Assembly: GCA_021776095.1 (NCBI GenBank)
Contig: JAJFGO010000098.1
Coordinates: forward strand, 87,094 to 151,093
Direction of reading: 5' to 3'
DNA: 64,000 nt
Source of the DNA: Kiloniellaceae bacterium
GTDB lineage: Bacteria; Pseudomonadota; Alphaproteobacteria; Kiloniellales; J153
Shown: positions 1 through 8,417 of the stretch, one piece after another
Layout: each line of letters opens with the position of its first letter
Position numbering within the stretch: the first letter of the stretch is position 1
The notes under the pieces: generated by a model
Told to the model about the DNA's origin: nothing
Databases searched by the model: none
What the model saw: only the letters and a program-made list of their open reading frames with translations
Made by a program: the position numbers and the translations under genes

Positions 1-698
1 GCGGTATCGCATATCTTCTTGTACAGGCCTTGGAGAACGCCCTGCGCGAGGCCGGCAACGGGCGCCATGTGGCCTGCCTCTTGACCCAAGTCGAGGTCGA
101 TCCCGAGGACGCGGCTTTCGAAGATCCGGCCAAGCCGATCGGCCCGTTTTTCGACGCGGAGCAGGCCAAGCAGATCGGGATGGAACTCGGCTGGCTCATG
201 AAAGAGGATTCGGGGCGCGGCTGGCGCCATGTGGTGCCCTCGCCCAGGCCCAAACATATTTGCGACGTGTCCTTGGTTCAGGTCTTGGCGCGGCGCGGTA
301 CCGTGGTCATCGCAGGTGGCGGCGGCGGCATCCCGGTCGTTCGCGGGCCCAAGGGCGTGCGCCACGGCGTTGCCGCCGTGATCGACAAGGATTTGACCTC
401 GGCACTCATGGCCAATGTGCTGGGCATCGAGTTGTTGATGATCCTGACGGCGGTGCCGCGCGTCGCGATCCACTTCAACACGCCGCGCCAGGAATACCTG
501 GACCGGGTTACCTTGCGCAATTTGCGTGCCTTGCACGCGGAGGGGCATTTCCCGGCCGGCAGCATGGGACCCAAGATCGACGCCGCGATCCGTTTTTTGG
601 ACGGCGGTGGCGATCGTGTGATCATTGCCCATATCGACCAGGCCATGGCGGCCCTGAGGGGCGAAACCGGCACCCATATTGTGGCTGATGATGTTTGA
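1..698 (+). CDS. arcC: Carbamate kinase, C-terminal part (5' end outside window)
   Basis: Transfers phosphate between carbamoyl phosphate and ADP, giving ATP plus carbamate, in the cytoplasm. The reading frame is open from base 3, so the gene begins before the window; about 230 of the usual ~310 residues are present. The amino-acid-kinase fold is clear: a PSPRP segment, the glycine-rich stretch VVIAGGGGGIPVV, VIDKDLTSALMA, and the C-terminal family signature FPAGSMGPKIDAAIRF. The next gene begins inside its last codons, so they are co-translated. With a DUF2877 protein and an oxamate-hydrolase-like protein following, it probably harvests ATP from carbamoyl phosphate released during oxalurate breakdown rather than serving the arginine deiminase pathway. 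That role is inferred from context. Confidence 0.93.
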   Translation, partial: GIAYLLVQALENALREAGNGRHVACLLTQVEVDPEDAAFEDPAKPIGPFFDAEQAKQIGMELGWLMKEDSGRGWRHVVPSPRPKHICDVSLVQVLARRGTVVIAGGGGGIPVVRGPKGVRHGVAAVIDKDLTSALMANVLGIELLMILTAVPRVAIHFNTPRQEYLDRVTLRNLRALHAEGHFPAGSMGPKIDAAIRFLDGGGDRVIIAHIDQAMAALRGETGTHIVADDV

Positions 699-1632
699 GA
701 CCGGTGCGCCATATCGATTTCCGACCCGCAGCGGTGGCATGCGTGCGCTGGCGCTCTTACGCGCGGAGGCACCGTGCAAAGTCGTCGCCGTTTTTGCGCG
801 TAGTTTTTATCTGCAGAGTGCGGATGCCATGGCCTGCCTGGGCGGGCCGGAGATCGGCACCGGGCCGCTCAACGCTCAGATCGAAACGCCCCTTGGAATG
901 GACTGGCCGGCCAGCGGCCTGCGCCCGGGGGCCCAATGCCGGCGCGGCGCGGGCACGCTCTATTTGGCCAATCGATTCGCCCTGTCGTGGCACGGCGCGG
1001 CAACCTGGCGGCCCGCCCCGTGGCCAACGCGGATTGTACCGGCGGCGCTGGCGCGCGCGCTCAGCCATCTTGAAAGCGAATGGACGCAGTTGGCCCCGGC
1101 CGAGGGCTTGGCCCGGCCCGCCCTGGGTTTGCCGGGCCACAGACGTGCCGGCATCGCGCTGGCGGCGCGGGCGCCCCTGGCGGAGTCTCGTCGATGGTTC
1201 GCCGGCGTTCTGGGCTGCGCCGGAGGCGAGCAGGGGATCGGCGACCTCGCCTGGGTTAAGGATCTTGCCGGGCTCGGGCCCGGGCTGACGCCCTCGGGCG
1301 ACGACTTCTTGGGCGGGGTCACGATCGCCCTGCACGCCTTGGGCTATGCCGGCGCGGCGCGGCGCCTGGCCGGTGCTGCCGCAAGTGCCGCCGCCGCCAA
1401 TGGCAATGCCATTAGTGCCGCGCACCTTGATGCTGCTGGCGAGGGGCAAGGTTGCGGGGCGATCCATGATGTGTTGCATGGCTTGCTGCACGGCGATGAT
1501 ACAAGATTACACGCGAATCTCATGGCGATCGGACGGATCGGGCATAGTTCCGGCTGGGATATTTTGGCCGGGTTGGTCGCGGTCCTGCGTGTCTGGCGGG
1601 CCCAGCAAGACCTGCACCGCCAAGCTGCCTGA
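688..1632 (+). CDS. DUF2877 family protein, probable AllH-type oxamate/oxalurate carbamoyltransferase subunit
   Basis: A 314-residue protein of the DUF2877 (YlbF/AllH) family, recognised by the conserved block GLGPGLTPSGDDFLGGV near residue 200. In Escherichia coli this family sits with FdrA, YlbE and a carbamate kinase, and the three non-kinase proteins have been reported as an oxamate carbamoyltransferase. ATG 688 (or ATG 691) overlaps the end of the carbamate kinase gene by about 11 bases, so the two are translationally coupled. The other expected subunits (FdrA and DUF1116) are not in the window and should lie just upstream of base 1. Family assignment is firm; the biochemical role is inferred from family and neighbours. 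Confidence 0.82.
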   Translation: MMFETGAPYRFPTRSGGMRALALLRAEAPCKVVAVFARSFYLQSADAMACLGGPEIGTGPLNAQIETPLGMDWPASGLRPGAQCRRGAGTLYLANRFALSWHGAATWRPAPWPTRIVPAALARALSHLESEWTQLAPAEGLARPALGLPGHRRAGIALAARAPLAESRRWFAGVLGCAGGEQGIGDLAWVKDLAGLGPGLTPSGDDFLGGVTIALHALGYAGAARRLAGAAASAAAANGNAISAAHLDAAGEGQGCGAIHDVLHGLLHGDDTRLHANLMAIGRIGHSSGWDILAGLVAVLRVWRAQQDLHRQAA

Positions 1633-1662
1633 TCGCGTGCCAGGGGAACTTCGAGGAAAACT

Positions 1663-3255
1663 ATGATCCAGACAGCGCGCGCTTATTGCGGCATGGTCAC
1701 CGCGCCGCACCACTTGGCTGCTCGGGCTGGACTTCGGGTCTTGCAAGACGGCGGAAATGCGATCGAAGCTATGGTCGCGGCGGCCAGCACCATCGCCGTG
1801 GTCTATCCCCACATGAACGCCTTGGGTGGCGACAATTTTTGGCTGATCCATGCGCCCGGGCAAGAGGTTATCGGCATCGACGCCTGCGGTGGCGCCGCGG
1901 CGCGGGCCGACATCCAATTCTATGGTAGCCGAGGCCTGAGCGCGATTCCAAGCCGCGGTCCCTTGGCCGCTTTGACGGTGGGCGGCGCCGTGTCCGGCTG
2001 GCAAGAAGCGCTGCGATTGAGCGCTGAGACCTGGGGTGGGAGTATGCCCTTGGGGCGCCTGCTGGAGGACGCCGCCTTTTACGCCGAAGACGGCGTGGCG
2101 GTGACCGAAACCCTGGCGGGGAATTTGCGCGCCAAGCTGCCCGAATTGGCCGACGTACCGGGATTTTCGGAGACCTTCCTGCCTGGCGGAAAACTGCTGG
2201 ACCCGGGTGAGCGATTCCGTCAACCGCGCCTGGCGCAAACCTTGAAGCATCTGGCGGCGCGGGGCTTAAACGACTTCTACCGCGGCGATCTGGCCCGGAC
2301 CATCGCGGCCGATTTGGAACGTATCGGCAGCCCACTCACCCTGGCCGATCTGGAGCGGCACCGGGCCCTGCGGGTCGATCCTTTGAGCCTCGAGGTCGCC
2401 GGGCACCGGATCTATAACATGCCGCCGCCCACTCAAGGGTTGGCGTCGTTGGTTTTGCTCGGTGTCTTGGACCGGCTGGGGATTGGCAAAGCAGAAGGCT
2501 TCGACTACGTGCATGGCTTGGTGGAGGCGACCAAGGCCGCGTTCCGGGTCCGTGACCGGTATGTCACCGACCCGAAGTATATGACCCGCGATCCAGCCTC
2601 GTTCCTGGACGCCGAGGCGCTTGACGCCATGACGGCGGGAATCGACCGTGCGCACGCCGCACCCTGGCCGGAGGCGGCTCCCGGCGGCGATACGGTCTGG
2701 TTGGGCGCTATCGATGGCGAGGGCCGGGCGGTCAGCTTCATACAGAGCGTTTATTGGGAATTCGGCGCCGGTACCGTCTTGGCGGAAAGCGGCATCACCT
2801 GGCAAAACCGGGGCACCAGCTTCAGCCTGGACGAGACTCATCATAATTGCCTGAAACCGCACCGCCGGCCGTTTCATACCATCCAGCCCGCCTTGGCGCG
2901 GCTTTCGGATGGCCAGGTCATGCCCTATGGCACAATGGGTGGCGACGGCCAGCCGCAGACCCAGGCGATGGTCTTCACCCGCCATGCCCTGTTTGGCCAG
3001 GACCTTCAGTCAGCTGTGAGCGCACCGCGTTGGCTGCTCGGCCGGACTTGGGGCACGGCACACACCAACCTGCGGGTCGAGAATCGCCTGGCGCCCGAGG
3101 TCATCGAAGCCCTGCGGGCCGCCGGGCACGATGTCGAGGTGGTTGGCGCCTATGAAGAGGTTATGGGCCACGCCGGCGCGCTTGTGCACCATCCGGACGG
3201 CTTGATCGAGGGCGCCTGCGATCCGCGCAGCGACGGCTCCGCCGCCGGTTTCTAA
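1663..3255 (+). CDS. hpxW: Gamma-glutamyltransferase-family Ntn hydrolase, probable oxamate amidohydrolase (HpxW-like)
   Basis: A 530-residue autoprocessing N-terminal-nucleophile hydrolase. The expected cleavage point is Gly-Asp before Thr344 (GGDTVWLGAID), which would become the catalytic N-terminal Thr of the small subunit. The usual GGT signature after it is replaced by YGTMGGDGQPQTQ, which I associate with the oxamate amidohydrolase HpxW of Klebsiella rather than true glutathione hydrolases. There is no signal peptide, which also argues against a periplasmic GGT. It starts 30 bases after the DUF2877 gene behind GAGG (1653-1656). With carbamate kinase and the AllH-like protein it would convert oxamate to oxalate and ammonia. 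A generic gamma-glutamyl hydrolase remains possible. Confidence 0.75.
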   Translation: MIQTARAYCGMVTAPHHLAARAGLRVLQDGGNAIEAMVAAASTIAVVYPHMNALGGDNFWLIHAPGQEVIGIDACGGAAARADIQFYGSRGLSAIPSRGPLAALTVGGAVSGWQEALRLSAETWGGSMPLGRLLEDAAFYAEDGVAVTETLAGNLRAKLPELADVPGFSETFLPGGKLLDPGERFRQPRLAQTLKHLAARGLNDFYRGDLARTIAADLERIGSPLTLADLERHRALRVDPLSLEVAGHRIYNMPPPTQGLASLVLLGVLDRLGIGKAEGFDYVHGLVEATKAAFRVRDRYVTDPKYMTRDPASFLDAEALDAMTAGIDRAHAAPWPEAAPGGDTVWLGAIDGEGRAVSFIQSVYWEFGAGTVLAESGITWQNRGTSFSLDETHHNCLKPHRRPFHTIQPALARLSDGQVMPYGTMGGDGQPQTQAMVFTRHALFGQDLQSAVSAPRWLLGRTWGTAHTNLRVENRLAPEVIEALRAAGHDVEVVGAYEEVMGHAGALVHHPDGLIEGACDPRSDGSAAGF

Positions 3256-3833
3256 TCCGGCAAAAGACCTATCGCCGCGAGGGCGGCCAGGACCTCTTCG
3301 GCGTTGGTGTTCATTTTTTCCGCGCCTTGGGCATGGACGAAATCGAAGGTCATGCGGTCGTCGGCGGTGAAAAGAAAGACACTGGGGATGCGCTGCACAC
3401 CGCCTGCGGCGCCGACGGCCTCCGGATTTTCACCTAATACGGTAAAGCGCGGTGCGGTGCGGGCCAGGAACCGCTCCATCCGCCCGGTGCTATCAGCAAT
3501 CAGGCTTTCATGCACATTCACGGCGACGATTGCCAGGCGGTCCGTGCCGATTGCCGCACGTACCTCGTTAAAGGCCCGGAACTCCACCGTGCAGGGCGGA
3601 CACCAAGAGGCGTAGAAGGTGACCAACAGCGCCTTGCCGGCTAGGGCCTCTGTGCCGGGCGTGGCGCCGCGCAGGGCTGGGGCGCCGGCGATGGCCGCGC
3701 GCAGGGCGCCGCCGTCGGGCGCCTGGGCCCGGGCCGGCTCGGCATTTAAGGCAGCCAGGGCGAGGACAAGCAGAACCGGGAGACAGATCGGAAATTTCGC
3801 CGGGCGGGCGCGGTTTGGGGCGGAGGTGAACAT
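3252..3833 (-). CDS. TlpA-like thioredoxin-fold protein, periplasmic
   Basis: A 193-residue exported thiol-disulfide protein. The N-terminus has a basic stretch followed by a hydrophobic core and an AxA site (signal peptide, about residues 1-36). The thioredoxin fold carries the redox motif WCPPC in YASWCPPCTVEF, and a cis-proline region RIPSVFLFTAD follows. It probably reduces or resolves disulfides in the periplasm, for example in cytochrome c maturation or oxidative defence; no partner gene is adjacent. Its stop overlaps that of the convergent oxamate hydrolase gene by four bases. Confidence 0.87.
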   Translation of the reverse strand: MFTSAPNRARPAKFPICLPVLLVLALAALNAEPARAQAPDGGALRAAIAGAPALRGATPGTEALAGKALLVTFYASWCPPCTVEFRAFNEVRAAIGTDRLAIVAVNVHESLIADSTGRMERFLARTAPRFTVLGENPEAVGAAGGVQRIPSVFLFTADDRMTFDFVHAQGAEKMNTNAEEVLAALAAIGLLPD

Positions 3834-3943
3834 GGCCGGCAGTCTAACCGGCGTCAGGGCCTTCGCACTTCACGATCGGGCGATCAAATCAAAATCTGCG
3901 CGCGGGGCGGCGCGGCAATGAAAACTCGGGTTGTCGTTCGGTC

Positions 3944-4084
3944 TTAGAAGAGCCAGGACGCAGACAGGGCGATGGCAACCCAAACAACCCCGCTGGCGGC
4001 AAACCAAAAAAACATCGCGCGTCGCGCCGTGAGCGCCGTGCTCGCGGCGGCGGATTTTGGTGAAGGAGCCTTACCTTGGATCAT
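3944..4084 (-). CDS. Small hypothetical single-span membrane protein (46 aa)
   Basis: A short reading frame with ATG at 4084 and TAA at 3944. The product has a Lys/Ala/Ser-rich N-terminus, an Arg-Arg pair at residues 21-22, then one hydrophobic segment (about residues 24-46) rich in Phe, Trp, Val and Ala running to the C-terminus. It would be a tail-anchored or single-pass inner-membrane peptide. The upstream ribosome-binding signal is weak (AGGG about 11 bases before the start). It matches no family I know. Supported only by the frame and the hydrophobic segment, so it may not be real. Confidence 0.35.
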   Translation of the reverse strand: MIQGKAPSPKSAAASTALTARRAMFFWFAASGVVWVAIALSASWLF

Positions 4085-4166
4085 TAAAGCATTCCAACCC
4101 TGACATGACGTCTACTCAGCAGCGAGTGTAACGGCGAAATTCGCGCTGCGGACCATACCTGGCAGA

Positions 4167-4184
4167 ATGTCACAATAATGTCAC
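4167..4184 (+). promoter_or_regulatory. Pho-box-like direct repeat (TGTCA-N6-TGTCA)
   Basis: The bases ATGTCACAATAATGTCAC contain two TGTCA units 11 bases apart, the spacing of a PhoB box (CTGTCAT-4-CTGTCA). It lies in the gap between the halogenase gene end and the tiny gene ending at 3944. The nearest start downstream on the minus strand is 4084. In that direction the box is in the less usual orientation, so function is doubtful. Confidence 0.25.
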
Positions 4185-4268
4185 GGGCCCGGAGTCGTCC
4201 AGCACGGCATGCGAGCAAATTGCAATTCTGGGCAGCCGGTGACAGCGCGAAGGCCATGGCGCGGCGGT

Positions 4269-5942
4269 CTAAAGTATATGTGCCTCGGCTAGCGCGCCGG
4301 GGCTGAAGCGGATTTGGGGCCGCATGGCCTCGCCGGGTAAGGGTACGGTCGCATGCTGCACACTGGGGAGCTGTATGCCCGGCGACCGTTGGGCGGCGCG
4401 AGCCTCCGCCCGGGCGCGTAACTGGCTGACGAGCGTATAGTGGTCCGGGAGCTGCGCGACCAAACGAGCCTTCAAATCGTCCATGGCCCTCGTGTATCCT
4501 CGCCAATCCTCGGGCGAGAGGATGTCCTCGACCGGGAAGGAGATGCCCTCGAAGCAGCGCTTGCCGAACAGCACGTGAATGTAACTGAGGTAGTTGAACA
4601 GGTGGCCGTGCTCGATATCGTCGTCGCCGGGCAGGACGTGGCGCCAAAGTTCGAGATTTTCGCGCAGCGAGTCCGGGATCTCGATGTCGCCGCGCGCCGC
4701 TTCCCAAAACGCCGAATCGCTGCGGTTCGAAACGCAGTAATGCATAACGACGAAGTCGCGGATTTCGGAATACGCGTTCTCGATGAGGCTGTTGTAGCGG
4801 CGAGCTAGGCGCGGGTCGAAGGTTCGGTCCGGGAAATAGGCCCCAAGATAGGCCAGGGAGCGCTGAATCAGAAAGATGGCTGTCGATTCAAGCGGTTCGA
4901 TGAAGCCGCTCGACAAGCCGATGGCGACACAGTTGCCGACCCAGGTGCGCCGCGACCTACCGACCCGCATGGCCAGCGCGCGCGGCGTTGCATTTTTCGC
5001 CTCCGGGCCGAGGTGAGCCAAAAACTCCTCCGCCGCTTGGTCGTCGGTTCTGAACGCGCTGGAGAAGACATAACCGGTGCCGATGCGCGAAAAGAGCGGC
5101 ACCCGCCAGGACCAGCCGGCGCCGAGGGCGGTCGATTGGGTGAAGGGGTCGAGCCTGGTCACGTCCTGGTGCGGGATTTGGACCGCCAAGGCCCGGTCGC
5201 ATAGCAGGCTTTTGCTGTAGGGCTCGAAAGGCTCACCCAAGGCTTGCTGAATGATAAGGCCTTTGAAGCCGGTGCAGTCGAGCACCAATTCGACCGGGAA
5301 GTGGCCGTGCGCGCGCAGGGTCAGGGCATCGACGAAGCCCTTCTCGCCGAGCTTCACCTCGTCGACGTCATCCTGGATGAATTCGACCCCGCGTTGCAGC
5401 GCAATTTCCTTCAGAAACCCGGCGAACAGCCCGGCATCCAGGTGATAGGCATAACTCATGTCCTGGTTCGGGTCGCGATTGGCCCCGCGCGGGGCCCGGC
5501 GGGCGTCCATCACGGCCCGGCAGGGCGTCAGGGCATCGGAGGCGTCGGCACGGCCGTCTTGGTTGGCGAACTTTTGGAAATAGTACCCGGTGTTGATGTC
5601 GCGGATTTCGCTGTCCACCCCCTGAAACGGGTGGATGTAATCGCAGGGTTTGCCGTCCGGATCCTTGTCCCAATTGACAAAGCGGACCCCTAGCTTGAAG
5701 GACGCGTTGCACCGCAGCAAGAATTCGTCCTCGTCGATGCCCATCTGCTCCAGCCATAGAGGCATGGTGGGCACCGTCGCCTCACCGACTCCAACGGTCG
5801 GGACGTTCGGGGATTCGATCAGGGTGACTCGCATGCCTTGGCCACCGGGCCGGGGCGCGAAACGGGTTGCCAGGTAAACGGCCGACATCCAGCCCGCGGT
5901 GCCGCCGCCGACGATGGTTATGTGGCGAATCTGATTGCTCAT
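4269..5942 (-). CDS. Flavin-dependent tryptophan-type halogenase
   Basis: A 557-residue flavoprotein of the PrnA/RebH family, which uses FADH2, O2 and chloride or bromide to make hypohalous acid that halogenates an indole or other aromatic. FAD-binding GGGTAGW is at residues 12-18. The catalytic lysine equivalent (PrnA Lys79) is Lys83 in SFKLGVRF. The halogenase WxWxIP motif appears as WSWRVP (277-282), with Val for Ile. SGFIEPLEST (345-354) supplies the conserved acidic residue near the substrate. I chose ATG 5942 (MSNQIRH) because the fold begins there; the open frame extends 58 codons upstream without family features. No flavin reductase, transporter or biosynthetic cluster is adjacent, so the substrate is unknown. 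Confidence 0.9.
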   Translation of the reverse strand: MSNQIRHITIVGGGTAGWMSAVYLATRFAPRPGGQGMRVTLIESPNVPTVGVGEATVPTMPLWLEQMGIDEDEFLLRCNASFKLGVRFVNWDKDPDGKPCDYIHPFQGVDSEIRDINTGYYFQKFANQDGRADASDALTPCRAVMDARRAPRGANRDPNQDMSYAYHLDAGLFAGFLKEIALQRGVEFIQDDVDEVKLGEKGFVDALTLRAHGHFPVELVLDCTGFKGLIIQQALGEPFEPYSKSLLCDRALAVQIPHQDVTRLDPFTQSTALGAGWSWRVPLFSRIGTGYVFSSAFRTDDQAAEEFLAHLGPEAKNATPRALAMRVGRSRRTWVGNCVAIGLSSGFIEPLESTAIFLIQRSLAYLGAYFPDRTFDPRLARRYNSLIENAYSEIRDFVVMHYCVSNRSDSAFWEAARGDIEIPDSLRENLELWRHVLPGDDDIEHGHLFNYLSYIHVLFGKRCFEGISFPVEDILSPEDWRGYTRAMDDLKARLVAQLPDHYTLVSQLRARAEARAAQRSPGIQLPSVQHATVPLPGEAMRPQIRFSPGALAEAHIL

Positions 5943-6188
5943 TTTCGGTTCGTCCCTTGCCTGCGGAAACGGCACTATCCATAGGATCGCGAAAGAAGAT
6001 AGCGTGCCTATGAAACGAGACCAAGGCTGCGCTGAGTGTCTGGAATTCGAGCGCCACCCATAGCTCCGCCCCCCGTCATCTACTTGCGTTGCGTGGGGGC
6101 TCTGCCGAAAAAGCATTGGTGGCCCTGGCTCTACGCCGCTATCCTCGCTGCCCGGATAAAGCCGCCAGACCTAGAGGATGCGTACGCT

Positions 6189-7928
6189 ATGCCGCTCGAC
6201 CACAAGCCCACCTCCAGTTTCGACAAATCGAAGTTGCCCAGCCGCCACGTCTCGGTCGGCCCGGCCTCGGCCCCGCACCGTTCGTATTATTACGCCATGG
6301 GCATGACCGACACGGAGATCGCCCAGCCCTTTGTCGGGGTCGCGACCTGCTGGAACGAGGCGGCGCCGTGCAATATTTCCCTGGCCCGCCAGGCCCAGGT
6401 GGTCAAGCGCGGGGTCAAGGCGGCCTATGGCACGCCGCGCGAGTTCACCACCATCACCGTGACCGACGGTATCGCCATGGGCCATTCGGGTATGAAGTCG
6501 TCCCTGGTCAGTCGTGATCTGATTGCCGATTCGGTCGAGCTGACCATGCGGGGCCATTGCTACGATGCCCTGGTCGGCTTGGCCGGCTGCGACAAGTCCT
6601 TGCCCGGCATGATGATGGCCATGGTGCGATTGAACGTGCCCTCGGTCTTCATGTACGGCGGCTCGATCCTGCCCGGGCGCCTGAAGGGCAAGGACATCAC
6701 GGTTCAAGACGTGTTCGAGGCGGTCGGCGCCCATGCGGCCGGTAACATGTCGGACGAAGAACTTCGCGCCATCGAGTGCGCGGCCTGCCCCTCCGCCGGG
6801 TCGTGCGGCGGGCAGTTCACGGCCAACACCATGGCCTGCGTGTCCGAGGCGATCGGTTTAGCACTGCCCGGCTCGGCCGGCGCGCCGGCGCCCTACGAAT
6901 CGCGCGACGCTTACGCCGAGGCCTCGGGCGAGGCGGTCATGGCCTGCCTGGCGGCTGGCATCCGGCCGCGCGATATCGTAACCCGCAAGGCCCTGGAAAA
7001 CGCCGCGCGAGTCGTCGCGGCCTCCGGCGGTTCGACCAATGCGGGGCTGCATCTGCCGGCCATTGCTAACGAAGTCGGGATCGATTTCGACCTGAAGGAC
7101 GTGACCGATATCTTCCGCTCGACCCCCTACATCGCCGATTTGAAGCCGGGAGGGCGCTATGTCGCCAAGGACCTGTTCGAGGTCGGCGGCGTCGGCGTGA
7201 TTATGAAGGCACTGCTGGACGGCGGCTTCCTGCATCCGGACTGCATCACGGTGACCGGCAAGACCATCGGCGAGAACCTAGCCGAAGTGTCGTTCCCCAG
7301 CGATCAGGACGTGGTGCGCCCGGCCAGCAATCCTCTGACCCCGACCGGGGGCGTCGTCGGCTTGCGCGGCAACCTGGCGCCCGAAGGGGCGATCGTGAAG
7401 GTCGCCGGCCTGGAGAAGCAGCAGTTCCGTGGCCCCGCCCGGGTTTTCGACTGTGAAGAGGATTGCTTCGAGGCGGTCAAGAAGAGCGATTACCAGGAGG
7501 GTGAAGTTCTGGTCATCCGCTACGAGGGTCCCAAGGGCGGCCCCGGCATGCGCGAGATGCTGGCGACCACGGCGGCGATCTATGGCCAAGGCATGGGCGA
7601 CAAGGTGGCGCTGATCACCGACGGGCGCTTCTCCGGCGCGACGCGCGGTTTCTGCATCGGCCATGTCGGGCCGGAAGCCGCGGTCGGCGGCCCGGTCGGC
7701 TTGCTCATGGATGGCGACATCATCGCCATCGACGCGGTCGCCGGCACCTTGGACGTCGAGCTATCGGAATCGGAGTTGGAGGCGCGCGCCAAGACCTGGA
7801 TACCACGCAGTCACGATTTCCAAGCCGGCGCTCTGTGGCGCTATGCCCAGACCGTCGGTCCGGCTTACCTGGGCGCGCTCACCCACCCGGGCGCCAAGGC
7901 CGAGACCCACGTCTATGCGGATATCTGA
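6189..7928 (+). CDS. ilvD: Dihydroxy-acid dehydratase
   Basis: Dehydrates 2,3-dihydroxy-isovalerate and 2,3-dihydroxy-3-methylvalerate to the 2-keto acids in valine, leucine and isoleucine synthesis. The 579-residue length fits the IlvD family. Fe-S cluster cysteines are Cys61 (NEAAPCN), Cys134 (LAGCDKS) and Cys206 ([10 protein letters not shown]). Lys136 in GCDK and the C-terminal block [16 protein letters not shown] are also conserved. ATG 6189 follows AGAGG (6173-6177); the frame stays open for 51 codons upstream, but that sequence is unlike the family. Transcribed divergently from the halogenase with a 246-base gap; I saw no branched-chain leader peptide in it. Confidence 0.96.
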   Translation: MPLDHKPTSSFDKSKLPSRHVSVGPASAPHRSYYYAMGMTDTEIAQPFVGVATCWNEAAPCNISLARQAQVVKRGVKAAYGTPREFTTITVTDGIAMGHSGMKSSLVSRDLIADSVELTMRGHCYDALVGLAGCDKSLPGMMMAMVRLNVPSVFMYGGSILPGRLKGKDITVQDVFEAVGAHAAGNMSDEELRAIECAACPSAGSCGGQFTANTMACVSEAIGLALPGSAGAPAPYESRDAYAEASGEAVMACLAAGIRPRDIVTRKALENAARVVAASGGSTNAGLHLPAIANEVGIDFDLKDVTDIFRSTPYIADLKPGGRYVAKDLFEVGGVGVIMKALLDGGFLHPDCITVTGKTIGENLAEVSFPSDQDVVRPASNPLTPTGGVVGLRGNLAPEGAIVKVAGLEKQQFRGPARVFDCEEDCFEAVKKSDYQEGEVLVIRYEGPKGGPGMREMLATTAAIYGQGMGDKVALITDGRFSGATRGFCIGHVGPEAAVGGPVGLLMDGDIIAIDAVAGTLDVELSESELEARAKTWIPRSHDFQAGALWRYAQTVGPAYLGALTHPGAKAETHVYADI

Positions 7929-7969
7929 GGCGTTTTTTCTGCTGGCGCCAGGCTGGCGCTGACAACGTC

Positions 7970-8392
7970 ATGATTCGAATCACCGATCGTCTCCATCTGG
8001 ACGAGTCGGAGATCGAGGAGGTTTTCGTGCGCGCCTCCGGGCCCGGCGGGCAGAACGTCAATAAGGTTTCGACCGCGGTCGAGCTTCGCTTCGACGTTCG
8101 CGGCACGCCGAACCTGCCCGGGCCGGTGCGGGTGCGGCTCGCGCGCCTAGCCGGGCGCCGACTGACCAAGGACGGTGTCCTGGTGATCCGCGCTGAGCGG
8201 TTTCGCAGCCAGGAAGAAAATCGCGCCGATGCCCGCGCGCGGCTGATCGGTTTGGCGCGCCGCGCCGCCGTCGCGCCAAAATTCCGGGTCAAGACCAAGC
8301 CGAGCCGGGGCGCTGTGGAGCGCCGGCTCAAGGCCAAGGCGCAGCGCGGTCAGACCAAGCGCCGGCGGCAAGACAAGCCGTCGCTGGATTGA
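7970..8392 (+). CDS. arfB: Peptidyl-tRNA hydrolase ArfB (YaeJ/ICT1 family ribosome rescue factor)
   Basis: A 140-residue codon-independent release factor that frees peptides from ribosomes stalled without a stop codon. It has the catalytic GGQ loop in RASGPGGQNVNKVST (about residues 22-36) and a long, strongly basic C-terminal tail (KTKPSRGAVERRLKAKA and onward) that in this family lies in the empty mRNA channel. It lacks the codon-recognition domains of RF1 and RF2, as expected for ArfB. ATG 7970 matches the family N-terminus MIRITDRL. It begins 41 bases after ilvD. Confidence 0.93.
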   Translation: MIRITDRLHLDESEIEEVFVRASGPGGQNVNKVSTAVELRFDVRGTPNLPGPVRVRLARLAGRRLTKDGVLVIRAERFRSQEENRADARARLIGLARRAAVAPKFRVKTKPSRGAVERRLKAKAQRGQTKRRRQDKPSLD

Positions 8393-8417
8393 GGGTGCGC
8401 GGGCGGGTGGCAAAAGG

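Noticed and set aside
4084-4707. Minus-strand 207-codon frame overlapping the halogenase end
   Set aside because: Arg/Pro-rich with no family pattern; it is the other-frame shadow of the halogenase gene, whose motifs are complete.
5943-6116. N-terminal extension of the halogenase frame by 58 codons
   Set aside because: The FAD motif lies at the normal distance from ATG 5942, and the extension has no conserved or signal-like features.
6036-6188. Possible leader peptide or attenuator before ilvD
   Set aside because: The open frame upstream of ATG 6189 has no run of Ile, Leu or Val codons and no terminator hairpin follows it.
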